Assembly: GCF_002068095.1 (NCBI RefSeq)
Contig: NZ_LWIG01000007.1
Span: 45,682 to 91,666, forward strand
Source: Bradyrhizobium sacchari
GTDB taxonomy: Bacteria > Pseudomonadota > Alphaproteobacteria > Rhizobiales > Xanthobacteraceae
Direction of reading: 5' to 3'
Length of the DNA stretch: 45,985 nt
Each line of letters begins with the position of its first letter. Within the stretch, counting starts at the first letter, position 1. A program made the translations under genes and the position numbers. Positions 18,469 to 27,095 of this stretch are shown one piece after another. The notes under the pieces were generated by a model that worked only from the letters and a program-made list of their open reading frames with translations, was not told where the DNA came from and searched no databases.

Positions 18469-21378
18469 ATGTCAGGGATGCTGGTCGGTGAATTGATCCT
18501 CTGGCTGATCGTCGCGATCGTCGTGATCGTCGTCGGCGTCTACATCGTGAACTGGCTCTACCACCGCTCCTCCAAGGAGACCTCGTTCGTCCGGACCGGT
18601 TTCCTCGGCGAGCGCGTGGTGATCAATGGCGGTGCCTTCGTGCTGCCATTCATCCACGATTACACGCCGGTCAACATGAACGTGCTGCCGATGGGCATCG
18701 TGCGCTCGCGGCAGGACGCCGTGATCACGCGCGACCGCATGCGGGTCGACATCGAGGCCGACTTCTATGTCCGGGTCCAGCCGACCCGCGACGCCGTCTC
18801 GATCGCGGCCGCCACCCTCGGCCGCCGCACCATGGAACCGGAGCAGCTGCACGCCCTCCTCGCCGGCAAGTTCATCTCCGCGATCCGCTCGGTCGCCTCC
18901 GAAATGACCATGGAGGAGATGCACGAGCGTCGCGGCGATTATGTCGCTCGGGTCAAGACCAATGCCGCCGAGGCGCTCGCGCAGAACGGTCTCGAGCTGG
19001 AATCGGTCGCGATCACCGATCTCGACCAGACCGACCTCGAGTTCTTCAACCCTTCGAACCGCTTCGACGCCGAAGGCCTGACCCGACTGATGGAGGACAT
19101 CGAGGCCAAGCGCAAGCTGCGCAACGACATCGAGCAGGACTCGATGATCAAGATCCGCTCCCGCAATCTGGAGGCCGAGCGGCAGGCGCTCGAGATCGAG
19201 CGCGAGAGCGAGACCGCGCGCCTGGAGCAGGAACGCGACATCGAGATGCGCCGCGCACTCCAGCGCACGGAAGTCGCCCGCGAGCGCGCGCTGCGCGAGA
19301 CCGAGGCCGAACAGGCGCAGATCTCGGCGCGCGAGGCCATCGAGCGCGCCCGCATCGCCAACGACCAGGCGATCGCGGAAGCCCGCATCGCCTCGGAGCG
19401 CGAGACCCGCCAGAAGGAAATCGAGCGGACCCGCACCATCGAGGAGAAGGAGCTACTGGCGCGCGAGGAGATCGAGAAGACAAGGATCGCCAACCAGCGC
19501 GCGATCGACACCACCCGCATCGCCTCCGAGCGCGAGGTTCGCCAGCGCGAGATCGAGCGAATGCGCACGGTCGAGGAAGCCGAGATCGCCGCCCGCGAAG
19601 CCATCGAGAAGGCCCGCATCCAGCAGGACCGGGTCGTCACCGATGCGCGTATCGCCAACGAGGAGGAGACGCGCCGCCGCGAGATCGAGCGCACGCGTGC
19701 CGTGGACGAAGCCGAGATCGCCGCGCGCGAAGCCACCGAGAAAGCGCGCATCGCGCAGACCATGACGGTCAATGTCGAGCGTATCTCCTCCGACGAGCGC
19801 ACCCGCGCGCTGGAGATCCAGCAGGTGCGCACCATCCAGGAGGCCGAGATCGAGGCGCAGCGCGCCGTCGAAGCCGCCCGCATCGCCCGCGAGCGGACGC
19901 TCGCCGCCGAGCGCATCGCCGCCGAACAGAACACCCGGCAGCTGGAGATCGAGCGCAACCAGACGCTCGACGTCGCCGGCATCGCTGCCCGCGAGGCGAC
20001 GGAAGCCTCGCGTATTGCCCAGGAGGAGCGCGTCCGTTCGCTGGAGATCGCCCGCAACCGCGCCGTCGAGGAAGCCGACATCGCCTCGCGCGAGGCGATC
20101 GAGGCGGCCCGCATCGCCCAGGAGAAGGCGGTTGCGGCCGAGCGCATCCAGGCCGAGCGCGATACCCGTTCGCTCGAAATCGAGCGGACCGGCATTCTGG
20201 AGGCGGCCGAGCTGAAGCGGCGCGACTCCATCGAGCGCCAGCGCATCACGGTCGATCTGGCGCTCGAGGCCGAGCGCATCAATTCCTCCAAAAAGCGAGA
20301 GGTGCTCAACATCGAGCAGAAGAAGGCGATCGAGATCGCCGACGAGGACCGCGTCATCGCCCTCTCCACCAAGCGCTCCGAGCGCATCGATGCCGACCGC
20401 CAGGTCAAGCAGGCCGAGATCGTCGCGCGCAAGGAGGTCGAGACCGCCGACGTCACGCGTGAGCAGGCGCTCGAGGCAGCCCGCCTCGAACGGCGGCGTG
20501 CGATCGAGCAGCTCGAGGTCGCCCGCGTGCAGTCGCTCCAGGAGGCCGAGATCGCGGCCCGCGAGGAGGTCGAGCGCGCCCGCATCGCCTCCGATCGCGG
20601 TCTCGACGAAGCCCGCATCGGCCGCGAGCGCGAGTTGCGCAAGCTCGAAGTCAACCGCGAAAAGGACGTCGAGACGGTGCTGATGGAAAAGGCCATCGCC
20701 ATTCATCAAAAATCGCTGGAGGAGTCGGCCGCGCGCGCTGCCGCCGAGGAGGCCCGGATGCGCGCGACGGAAGCGGCCGAGCGCGTCGTCACCGCGCGCG
20801 AGAGCGAGATCGCCAAGCGCCGCAAGACGGTCGAAGTGCTGCTGGCCGAGAAGCAGGCGGAGGAGACCCGGATCGCGGCCGAGGCCGAGCGCATCCGCGC
20901 CACCGTCGAGGCCGAGGCGCAGCGGATGCTCAACGAGGCCGAGAACGTGCTGACGGACCAGGCCCGCTACTCGCTGTTCCGCCGCAAGCTGCTCGACCGT
21001 GTAGAGGGCATCGTGCGCGAGAGCGTCAAGCCGATGGAGAAGATCGAAGGCATCCGCATCCTCCAGGTCGACGGCCTCAACGGCAATGGACACGGCGGCG
21101 GCAATGGCGGCCGCAGCGCCACCGACGAGGTGATCGACTCGGCTCTGCGCTACCGCGTCCAGGCACCGCTGATCGACTCCATCCTGTCCGATATCGGCGT
21201 CGAGGGCGGCAGCCTCGCAAAGATGCCCGGCCTGATCCGCGAGGCGCGCGACATGCAGGGGATCAAGGATGCCGCGCGCAAGGGCGGCGGTGGCGGCGAC
21301 AAGCCGGCGGCCTCCCCGCCTGCGGCCGAGGGCGGCGGCGAGCCGCCGGCCGAGCGCGGTCCGCGGAAGAAGAGCTGA
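18469..21378 (+). CDS. Giant flotillin-like SPFH protein with 11-residue-repeat coiled coil
   Basis: This 969-residue protein starts after a GGGAGGGAAAG site. Residues 8-30 are one membrane segment. Residues 35-200 are a band-7/SPFH domain with the flotillin-like GGAFVLPFIHDYTPVNMNVL stretch. From 241 to about 738 the sequence runs in 11-residue steps, each usually led by Ile, Leu or Val and ending in Arg or Glu. Residues 285-581 form a higher 44-residue repeat (modules beginning IAAREAIE, IAQE, IASE, IERT). The C-terminus has a flotillin-type RILQVDGLNG segment and a Gly/Pro-rich tail. Bacterial flotillins are usually about 450-700 residues, so the coil is greatly enlarged. Flotillins scaffold membrane microdomains. 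Its place next to SRPBCC and Mo-hydroxylase genes suggests it docks that enzyme at the membrane (inference). Confidence 0.88.
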   Translation: MSGMLVGELILWLIVAIVVIVVGVYIVNWLYHRSSKETSFVRTGFLGERVVINGGAFVLPFIHDYTPVNMNVLPMGIVRSRQDAVITRDRMRVDIEADFYVRVQPTRDAVSIAAATLGRRTMEPEQLHALLAGKFISAIRSVASEMTMEEMHERRGDYVARVKTNAAEALAQNGLELESVAITDLDQTDLEFFNPSNRFDAEGLTRLMEDIEAKRKLRNDIEQDSMIKIRSRNLEAERQALEIERESETARLEQERDIEMRRALQRTEVARERALRETEAEQAQISAREAIERARIANDQAIAEARIASERETRQKEIERTRTIEEKELLAREEIEKTRIANQRAIDTTRIASEREVRQREIERMRTVEEAEIAAREAIEKARIQQDRVVTDARIANEEETRRREIERTRAVDEAEIAAREATEKARIAQTMTVNVERISSDERTRALEIQQVRTIQEAEIEAQRAVEAARIARERTLAAERIAAEQNTRQLEIERNQTLDVAGIAAREATEASRIAQEERVRSLEIARNRAVEEADIASREAIEAARIAQEKAVAAERIQAERDTRSLEIERTGILEAAELKRRDSIERQRITVDLALEAERINSSKKREVLNIEQKKAIEIADEDRVIALSTKRSERIDADRQVKQAEIVARKEVETADVTREQALEAARLERRRAIEQLEVARVQSLQEAEIAAREEVERARIASDRGLDEARIGRERELRKLEVNREKDVETVLMEKAIAIHQKSLEESAARAAAEEARMRATEAAERVVTARESEIAKRRKTVEVLLAEKQAEETRIAAEAERIRATVEAEAQRMLNEAENVLTDQARYSLFRRKLLDRVEGIVRESVKPMEKIEGIRILQVDGLNGNGHGGGNGGRSATDEVIDSALRYRVQAPLIDSILSDIGVEGGSLAKMPGLIREARDMQGIKDAARKGGGGGDKPAASPPAAEGGGEPPAERGPRKKS
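19321..20211 (+). repeat. 132-bp (44-codon) coding repeats inside the flotillin gene
   Basis: These are six full 44-residue units and one 33-residue unit (residues 505-537), all in register and diverged at DNA level. Each unit is four 11-residue modules. In the short unit, module IAQEERVRSLE begins like module 2 and ends like module 3, as expected from unequal recombination between them. Confidence 0.85.
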
Positions 21379-21387
21379 GGTCGCGCC

Positions 21388-21825
21388 ATGGCCCGCGTCT
21401 ACGTCTCCACCGTCGTCAACGCCCGCAACGACCGCGTCTGGGCGCGGGTGCGCGATTTCAACGGCCTGCCGAACTGGCACCCGGCGATCGCCGAAAGCCG
21501 GATCGAGGGCGGCGAGCCCTCGGACAAGATCGGTTGTGTGCGGGATTTTCGCCTGCGCAACGGCGACCGCATCCGCGAGAAGCTGCTCGGCCTCTCCGAC
21601 TACGACATGTTCTGCACCTATTCGATCCTGGAATCGCCGATGGGGGTCGAGAACTACGTCGCGACCCTGCGGCTCACACCCGTCACCGACGGCGACCAGA
21701 CTTTTGTGGAATGGACCGCGGAATTCGACTGCGCGCCGGAGCGGGAGACGGAGCTCGTCGGCAATATCGGCGGCGGCGTGTTCCAGGGCGGTTTCGACGC
21801 GCTGAAGCGCGTGTTCGGAGGCTAG
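21388..21825 (+). CDS. SRPBCC family protein (first of a tandem pair)
   Basis: This is a 145-residue START/Bet v1-like protein with the signature VWARVRDFNGLPNWHP near residues 16-31 and SDKIGCVRDF near 48-57. It is clearly paralogous to the next gene. In carboxydotrophs an SRPBCC protein, CoxG, is linked to membrane anchoring of CO dehydrogenase. Here the pair lies directly between flotillin and the Mo-hydroxylase FAD subunit. Ligand binding in the hydrophobic cavity is likely, but the ligand is unknown. Confidence 0.88.
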   Translation: MARVYVSTVVNARNDRVWARVRDFNGLPNWHPAIAESRIEGGEPSDKIGCVRDFRLRNGDRIREKLLGLSDYDMFCTYSILESPMGVENYVATLRLTPVTDGDQTFVEWTAEFDCAPERETELVGNIGGGVFQGGFDALKRVFGG

Positions 21826-21827
21826 CC

Positions 21828-22271
21828 GTGCCGCATGTCGTCAAGAGCACGATCCTGAACGCGCCGACCGAGGCGGTGTGGAACGTGCTGCGCGATTTCA
21901 ACGGGCATGACCACTGGCATCCGGCGGTCGCGACATCCTCGATCGAACGCGCGCAGTCGGCCGACAAGATCGGCTGCGTCAGGCGGTTCAAGCTGAATGA
22001 CGGCTCCGAACTGCGCGAGCAGTTGCTGGCGCTGTCCGACCTCGAACAGACCTTCAGCTATTGCCTGCTGGATACGCCGATCCCGATGTTCAACTACGTC
22101 GCCCATGTCCGCCTGCTGCCCGTGACCGACGGCGACCGGACCTTCTGGCACTGGGAGTCGCGGTTCACGACAAGATCTGAAGACCGGGAGCGCATCACCC
22201 ACATGGTCGCCGAAGACATTTATCAGGCCGGATTCGAGGCGATCCGCCGGCATCTGAAGGAGGCCGCATAG
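21828..22271 (+). CDS. SRPBCC family protein (second of a tandem pair)
   Basis: This is a 147-residue paralogue of the upstream protein. It shares VLRDFNGHDHWHPAVA, ADKIGCVRRF and PVTDGDRTF blocks, consistent with local duplication. GTG 21828 is 2 bp after the previous stop; in-frame codons upstream belong to the shadow of that gene. The stop abuts the ATG of the FAD-subunit gene. It may serve with its neighbour as a heterodimeric CoxG-like factor (inference). Confidence 0.85.
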   Translation: MPHVVKSTILNAPTEAVWNVLRDFNGHDHWHPAVATSSIERAQSADKIGCVRRFKLNDGSELREQLLALSDLEQTFSYCLLDTPIPMFNYVAHVRLLPVTDGDRTFWHWESRFTTRSEDRERITHMVAEDIYQAGFEAIRRHLKEAA

Positions 22272-23090
22272 ATGGCCGTGACAGTGAAGACTTTCACCAG
22301 CGCCGGCGAGGCGGCCGGCGCGCTGTCCTCGGACCGCAGCGCGCGCTATCTCGGCGGCGGAACGCTGGTGATGCGGGCGCTGAACGAGGGCGATGTCTCG
22401 ATATCGACGGTCGTTCGCGCGAGCGACCAGGCGCTGACCCGGATCGATGCTTCCGGCCCGCGCGTGACGCTGGGCGCCGGCGTCACCTTTGCACGCGTGC
22501 TCGCCGAGCGCGACCTCGCCTTCCTGCATGCCCCTGCCCGTTCGATCGGCGGCCCCGCCGTGCGCAATATGGGGACCGTCGGCGGCAATCTGTTTGCGCC
22601 AAGTCCCTACGGCGATTTCACCGTGGCGCTGCTGGCGCTCGACGCCACCGTCGCGGTACAGGGCGGCTTCGGCGCCCACAACATCCCGATCGAAGAATTC
22701 TTGCAGGGGCGCGACCGGCAGGCCGGCACACTGGTGCTGTCGGTGTCCTGCACAAGGCCGGCGAGCGCGGACGCGTTCCGTTATCGCAAGATCGCGCGGA
22801 TCAAGCCGAAGGGCGGCGCGGTGATCACGCTCGCCGCGCATCTGCCGGTCTCTGGCGGACGGATCGCGGGGGCGCGGATCGCGCTGGGCTCGATGGCGCC
22901 GACACAGATCCGCGCTCGCGCAGCCGAGCGCGCCCTGGAAGGCCGCTCCCTGGACGCCGCGACCATCGCGGCTGCCGCCTCCGCAGCGGGCGAAGGAACA
23001 TCGCCGTCCGACAACGCGCTCGGCAGCGCCTGGTATCGCCGCGAGATCGTCGGCGTGCATCTGCGGCGTCTGTTGTCGGGACAGGAATAG
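22272..23090 (+). CDS. Molybdenum hydroxylase FAD-binding medium subunit (CoxM-like)
   Basis: This is a 272-residue subunit of the xanthine dehydrogenase/CO dehydrogenase class. FAD-binding motifs are present: ARYLGGGTLVM around residue 28 and NMGTVGGNLF around residue 100. The C-terminal CO_deh_flav_C-like domain follows. It passes electrons from the Fe-S subunit to FAD and then to the acceptor. ATG follows the previous TAG directly. The length is near normal. Confidence 0.92.
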   Translation: MAVTVKTFTSAGEAAGALSSDRSARYLGGGTLVMRALNEGDVSISTVVRASDQALTRIDASGPRVTLGAGVTFARVLAERDLAFLHAPARSIGGPAVRNMGTVGGNLFAPSPYGDFTVALLALDATVAVQGGFGAHNIPIEEFLQGRDRQAGTLVLSVSCTRPASADAFRYRKIARIKPKGGAVITLAAHLPVSGGRIAGARIALGSMAPTQIRARAAERALEGRSLDAATIAAAASAAGEGTSPSDNALGSAWYRREIVGVHLRRLLSGQE

Positions 23091-23096
23091 ACCGCC

Positions 23097-23573
23097 ATGT
23101 CAAAAATTCCCCTGCAATTTCGTCACAACGGCCGCGACATCGCGATCTTCGTCGACGGCGGCACCAATCTGCTGGTGGCGCTGCGCGAACTGATCGGCGA
23201 CATGACGCCGAAATTCGGCTGCGGCCAGGGCGGCTGCGGCACCTGCAGCGTGCTGATCGACGGCGAGCTGCACCTGTCCTGTCTGACGCTCGCCGAGACG
23301 GTCGCGGGCCGCTCGGTCGAGACGCTCGACGGCATGAGGCAGGGCCCGAACCTGCATCCGCTGCAGCGCGCCTTTGCCGACCATTTTGCCGCCCAGTGCG
23401 GCTATTGCACGCCGGGCATGCTGATGGCCGCCAAGGCGCTGCTCGACCGCAACCCCTCGCCGAGCCGCGACGAGGTCATCGAGGCGATCTCCGGCAACAT
23501 CTGCCGCTGCACCGGCTACGAGCCGATCATCAACGCCATCCTCGCCGCCGCCGGCGGCCGGGTCAGCGCGTAA
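23097..23573 (+). CDS. Molybdenum hydroxylase 2Fe-2S small subunit (CoxS-like)
   Basis: This is a 158-residue subunit with both iron-sulphur clusters complete. Cys42, Cys47, Cys50 and Cys62 form the plant-ferredoxin-type site (CGQGGCGTC), and Cys101, Cys104, Cys136 and Cys138 form the second site (CGYC and CRC). It transfers electrons from the Mo cofactor to FAD. It starts 6 bp after the FAD subunit. Confidence 0.95.
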   Translation: MSKIPLQFRHNGRDIAIFVDGGTNLLVALRELIGDMTPKFGCGQGGCGTCSVLIDGELHLSCLTLAETVAGRSVETLDGMRQGPNLHPLQRAFADHFAAQCGYCTPGMLMAAKALLDRNPSPSRDEVIEAISGNICRCTGYEPIINAILAAAGGRVSA

Positions 23574-23584
23574 GGGAACGCGAC

Positions 23585-25177
23585 ATGCTGGAACTGCGCA
23601 AGGACATCTTCGCCGACGAGCGCGACGATAATCTGAAGGAAATCGGCAAGGGCACCCAGCGCCAGGACATGCTCGGCCATGTCACGGGCACGTCGAGCTA
23701 TTTCAACGACCATAAACTTCAGGGCATGCTGCATCTGAAAGTCGTGCGCTCGACGCAGGCGCATGCAAGGCTGCGCCGCATCGACACCACCGAGGCCGAG
23801 CGCTCGGCCGGCGTCCGCCGCATCATCCGCGGCGCCGACGTGCCGCGCAACCTCAACACGCTGCTCAGCCTCATCAATTTCGGCAAGGACGACGAGCCGT
23901 CGCTTGCGGTCGACAAGGTGCGTTACAAGGGCGAGCCGATCCTCGCCATCGTCGCCGACAGCGAGCGCGAGGCCTTCGAAGCCATCGCAAAGGTCAAGAT
24001 CGACTACGAGCCGCTGCCGACCGTGTTCGACGTCGAGGACGCGCTGAAGCCCGGCGCGCCCGTGGTCAACGAGACCTATCCGAAGAACACGTTCACCTAT
24101 CACGACGTCTACGACCACCAGCGGCTGCGCTTCGGCGACGCAGACGCGGCGCTCGCGACCGCCGACCACGTGCTCGAGCAGCGCTACCAGATGTCGCCGA
24201 TCGAGCATGCGCCGACCGAGACCAACGGGGCGATCGCAGCCCCGGACACCAACGGCCGCTACGTCGTTTACACCTCGACCCAGGCGCTGTTCTTCTCGGT
24301 CGACACCTGCGCCAAGATCCTGGACGTGCCCTCCAACACCTTCCACTTCATCGGCGGCACCGTGGGTGGCGGGTTCGGCGGCAAGGTCGACACCCTGACC
24401 GAGCCGCTCGCGATCCTCGGCGCGATGCTGACCGGGCGTCCCGTACGCTACGTGTTCGGCCGCGAGGAGGAGATGCAATACGGCCCCCCGCGCGGCGCCG
24501 AGCGCATCTACATCAAGGACGGCGTGATGCGCGACGGCCGCATCGTCGCGCGCAAGATCCGCGCCTATTTCGACAGCGGCGCCTATACGCGGCTGTCGAG
24601 CTATGCCGCGGTGAAATGCGCCGCGCACCTGCCGGGCCCCTACACCATCCCGAACGTCTATGGCGACGTCTATTGCGTCTTCACCAACCGGACGCCCGCG
24701 ACCGCGATGCGCGGCTTCGGCGTCACCGCGATGGACTTCGCGATCGAATGCCAGATGGACAAGCTGGCCAACCTCGTCGGCATGGACCCGATGGAGTTCC
24801 GCATCCTCAACGCCTATCGCGACGGCGACATGAAGGCGCACCGGCGCGAGGCCAAGAACACCGCGCTGATCGAATGCGTGCAGGTCGCCGCCGAGAAGGC
24901 AAAGTGGCCGATTCGCGACGAGTTCAAGCGCGCCTCCTCGCGCAAGGACGGCGGCGGCAGCCGCGCCGCCATCCCTGTAACACAGGCGGATTCGCGCGCA
25001 CGGCCGGCGGTACCCTCGCAGCAGCGCACGAGCTATGACAGGCTTCCGCCCACTGTTACCCGCGAACCGCCGCGCGAGCCACCTTCGCCGGCACCGCCGC
25101 CTCCATCGCCCCGCCCCGCCGCTCCATCGCATGGCGCGACCCGCTTCTCGTCGGTGTTCGGAACCAGGAGACGCTGA
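23585..25177 (+). CDS. Molybdenum hydroxylase large subunit, N-terminal half (split CoxL-like)
   Basis: This is a 530-residue protein covering the first large-subunit domains: an Ald_Xan_dh_C-like N-terminus (GHVTGTSSYFND), then the first Mo-cofactor-binding region with GGTVGGGFGGK and TAMRGFGVTAMDFAIE. CO-dehydrogenase-specific AYxCSFR is absent; the loop reads AMRGFG as in xanthine-dehydrogenase-type hydroxylases. The last 80 or so residues form a low-complexity Ser/Arg/Pro tail (PPREPPSPAPPPP). The remaining domain is the next gene. ATG 23585 follows a weak GGGAACG; the longer in-frame extension to 23396 overlaps the small-subunit gene and is not real. Confidence 0.9.
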   Translation: MLELRKDIFADERDDNLKEIGKGTQRQDMLGHVTGTSSYFNDHKLQGMLHLKVVRSTQAHARLRRIDTTEAERSAGVRRIIRGADVPRNLNTLLSLINFGKDDEPSLAVDKVRYKGEPILAIVADSEREAFEAIAKVKIDYEPLPTVFDVEDALKPGAPVVNETYPKNTFTYHDVYDHQRLRFGDADAALATADHVLEQRYQMSPIEHAPTETNGAIAAPDTNGRYVVYTSTQALFFSVDTCAKILDVPSNTFHFIGGTVGGGFGGKVDTLTEPLAILGAMLTGRPVRYVFGREEEMQYGPPRGAERIYIKDGVMRDGRIVARKIRAYFDSGAYTRLSSYAAVKCAAHLPGPYTIPNVYGDVYCVFTNRTPATAMRGFGVTAMDFAIECQMDKLANLVGMDPMEFRILNAYRDGDMKAHRREAKNTALIECVQVAAEKAKWPIRDEFKRASSRKDGGGSRAAIPVTQADSRARPAVPSQQRTSYDRLPPTVTREPPREPPSPAPPPPSPRPAAPSHGATRFSSVFGTRRR

Positions 25178-25180
25178 GAT

Positions 25181-26203
25181 ATGACCAGGCATCGCGGACG
25201 CGGCATGGCATCGATCAACTATCCCATCGGCATGAATCTCGGCGGCGATCCGAGCCAGGCGCTGGTCCATTCCAACCCCAGCGGGAAGTTCACCGTGGCG
25301 CTGTCGTCGATCGACTTGGGACAGGGCATGAAATCGGTGACGCGGCAGATCTGCGCGGAGACGCTGGGTGTGCCGGTCGAAGACGTCTATGTCGACACCG
25401 CCGATTCCGACACCGGTCCGCACTGCATGGGCTCGTTCGCCTCGCGCGGCACCCATCGCGTCGGCAACGCCGTGATGGCGGCTGCCCGCGAAGCGCGCGG
25501 CGTGATGATGGAAGCGGCGGCCGAGGAGCTCGAGGTCAATGCCGCCGATCTCGAAACCGACGGCCGCGGCAACATCCACGTCAAGGGCGCGCCGCATCGC
25601 TCGATCTCGACCAAGGATGTCGCGATCGCGGCACAGTTCAAGCAGGGCAAGACCATTTCCGGCCGCGGCATCTTCCTCGTGCCGCTCTCCGACGTCGACC
25701 CTGAGACCGGCGAGATGTCGCCGGCGACCTGCTACGCCCATGCCTGCCTCGTCGCCGAGGTCGAGGTCGACGACGAGACCGGCGAGATCGCGATGGTCCG
25801 CATGGACTCCGCCTATGAGCTCGGCCGCGCGCTCAACCCGCGCCTGGTGGAGCAGCAGCTCGTCGGCGGCGCCTGGATGGGCGTCAGCCATGCGCTCTAC
25901 GAGACGCCCGAGCCCTACTACCCAGACCCGGCTCACGGGCCCCGCGACTTCGTCGAATATCTGATGCCCGGCCCCGGCGACATCTGCCCGCATGACATCG
26001 CGGTGCTGGAGCGCCCTGCCCCTGATGGTCCGTTCGGGGCCAAGGGCCCCGGCGAGATGTGCGCCAATCCGGTGCTGCCTGCTGTCGCCAACGCGATCTT
26101 CAACGCCGTCGGCGTGCGCATCGACGATCTGCCGATCACGCCTGAAAAGGTGCTGCGGGCGATAAAAGCCCAAGGCGGCGCGCGGCCGCAGGCACGGCGC
26201 TGA
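25181..26203 (+). CDS. Molybdenum hydroxylase large subunit, C-terminal half (split CoxL-like)
   Basis: This is a 340-residue protein starting RHRGRGMASINYPIG, exactly where unsplit large subunits continue. It carries the second Mo-cofactor region, with LGQGMKSVTRQI and the catalytic glutamate in GAKGPGEMCANP. It begins 3 bp after the N-terminal half. Both halves keep their motifs and neither looks decayed, so a functional two-chain subunit is more likely than a frameshift pseudogene. Confidence 0.9.
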   Translation: MTRHRGRGMASINYPIGMNLGGDPSQALVHSNPSGKFTVALSSIDLGQGMKSVTRQICAETLGVPVEDVYVDTADSDTGPHCMGSFASRGTHRVGNAVMAAAREARGVMMEAAAEELEVNAADLETDGRGNIHVKGAPHRSISTKDVAIAAQFKQGKTISGRGIFLVPLSDVDPETGEMSPATCYAHACLVAEVEVDDETGEIAMVRMDSAYELGRALNPRLVEQQLVGGAWMGVSHALYETPEPYYPDPAHGPRDFVEYLMPGPGDICPHDIAVLERPAPDGPFGAKGPGEMCANPVLPAVANAIFNAVGVRIDDLPITPEKVLRAIKAQGGARPQARR

Positions 26204-26213
26204 GGGAAATGCC

Positions 26214-27095
26214 GTGGCGGTTCGCAGCAACATCGTCGGCATTGATAGTCCGGAGGCGCTGGAGAGAGCGCTTCGGGCTGCCTACTACCTCGCGGACGAG
26301 GGCCTTGCGACTGCGGCCTATCTCGGCCTTGCCCTCGGCAAGCCGCTGCTGCTGGAAGGCGCGCCCGGCGTCGGCAAGACCGAAGCGGCGAAGGCCATCG
26401 CCGCCGTGCTCGGCCGGCAGTTGATCCGCCTGCAGTGCTACGAGGGCATCGACGCGTCCGCCGCGCTCTACGAATGGAACTACCCGCGCCAGATGCTGGC
26501 GATCCGTCAGGCCGGCGACGACAGCATCGACATCTATGGCGAAACCTTCCTGATCGAGCGGCCGATGCTGGCGGCGCTGCGCGCGCCCGATTCCACGGTG
26601 CTGCTGATCGACGAAATCGACCGGGCCGATCAGGAGTTCGAGGCATTTTTGCTCGAATTCCTTTCCGACTTCCAGATCTCGATCCCCGAGCGCGGCACGG
26701 TGCGCGCCGCCGAGCGTCCCGTGGTGGTGCTGACCTCGAACCGGACGCGCGATCTGCACGAAGCCTTGCGCCGCCGCTGCGTCTATCACTGGATCGACTA
26801 TCCCACCGCCGAGCGGGAGGCGCGGATCATCATGATGCGCGCCTCCAGCGTCGCCGAAGCCACGGCTCGCGCCGTCGTCGCCGCCGTCGAGAAGCTGCGG
26901 CGCGAACCGTTGAGCAAGGCGCCCGGCATCGCCGAGGCCGTCGACTGGGCCGAGGCCGCGACGCTCCTCAACAAAGGTGGCGCACGCTGGCCCGACGCCT
27001 TCAAGCGCTCGATCGGCGTGGCGCTAAAGGACGAGGAGGATCTGCACTTCATCGCACCCCGGCTCGATGCCCTGCTCGCGGAGGCGACCGCATGA
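26214..27095 (+). CDS. MoxR-family AAA+ ATPase (CoxD-like)
   Basis: This is a 293-residue ATPase with Walker A GAPGVGKT at residues 49-56 and Walker B LLIDEID at 130-136; sensor and arginine-finger segments follow. CoxD in carboxydotrophs matures the Mo active site together with CoxE. Its overlap with the VWA gene (ATGA) matches the usual MoxR-VWA pairing. GTG 26214 lies 10 bp after the previous stop. It is probably a maturation chaperone for the hydroxylase in this operon. Confidence 0.9.
   Translation: MAVRSNIVGIDSPEALERALRAAYYLADEGLATAAYLGLALGKPLLLEGAPGVGKTEAAKAIAAVLGRQLIRLQCYEGIDASAALYEWNYPRQMLAIRQAGDDSIDIYGETFLIERPMLAALRAPDSTVLLIDEIDRADQEFEAFLLEFLSDFQISIPERGTVRAAERPVVVLTSNRTRDLHEALRRRCVYHWIDYPTAEREARIIMMRASSVAEATARAVVAAVEKLRREPLSKAPGIAEAVDWAEAATLLNKGGARWPDAFKRSIGVALKDEEDLHFIAPRLDALLAEATA

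Noticed and set aside
19321..20211. CRISPR or satellite repeat
   Set aside because: The 132-bp period keeps the reading frame and the amino-acid pattern, with diverged DNA and no spacers, so it is a coding repeat.
18939..21480. 587- and 675-codon minus-strand frames over the flotillin gene
   Set aside because: They mirror the 11-residue repeats (Ser/Arg-rich or Leu/Gly/Asp-rich shadows). The plus-strand protein has SPFH and flotillin features and a strong ribosome binding site.
22272..26203. Carbon monoxide dehydrogenase (coxMSL) identity
   Set aside because: Gene order and the CoxD/E-like neighbours suggest it, but the active-site loop is AMRGFG and not AYxCSFR. The enzyme is therefore better called a generic Mo hydroxylase.
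23516..26242. A 908-codon open frame on the minus strand
   Set aside because: It is antisense to the Mo-hydroxylase large-subunit genes, whose motifs are unmistakable. Long antisense frames are common in GC-rich DNA because of third-position GC bias; the translation is Arg/Asp/His-rich with no domain.
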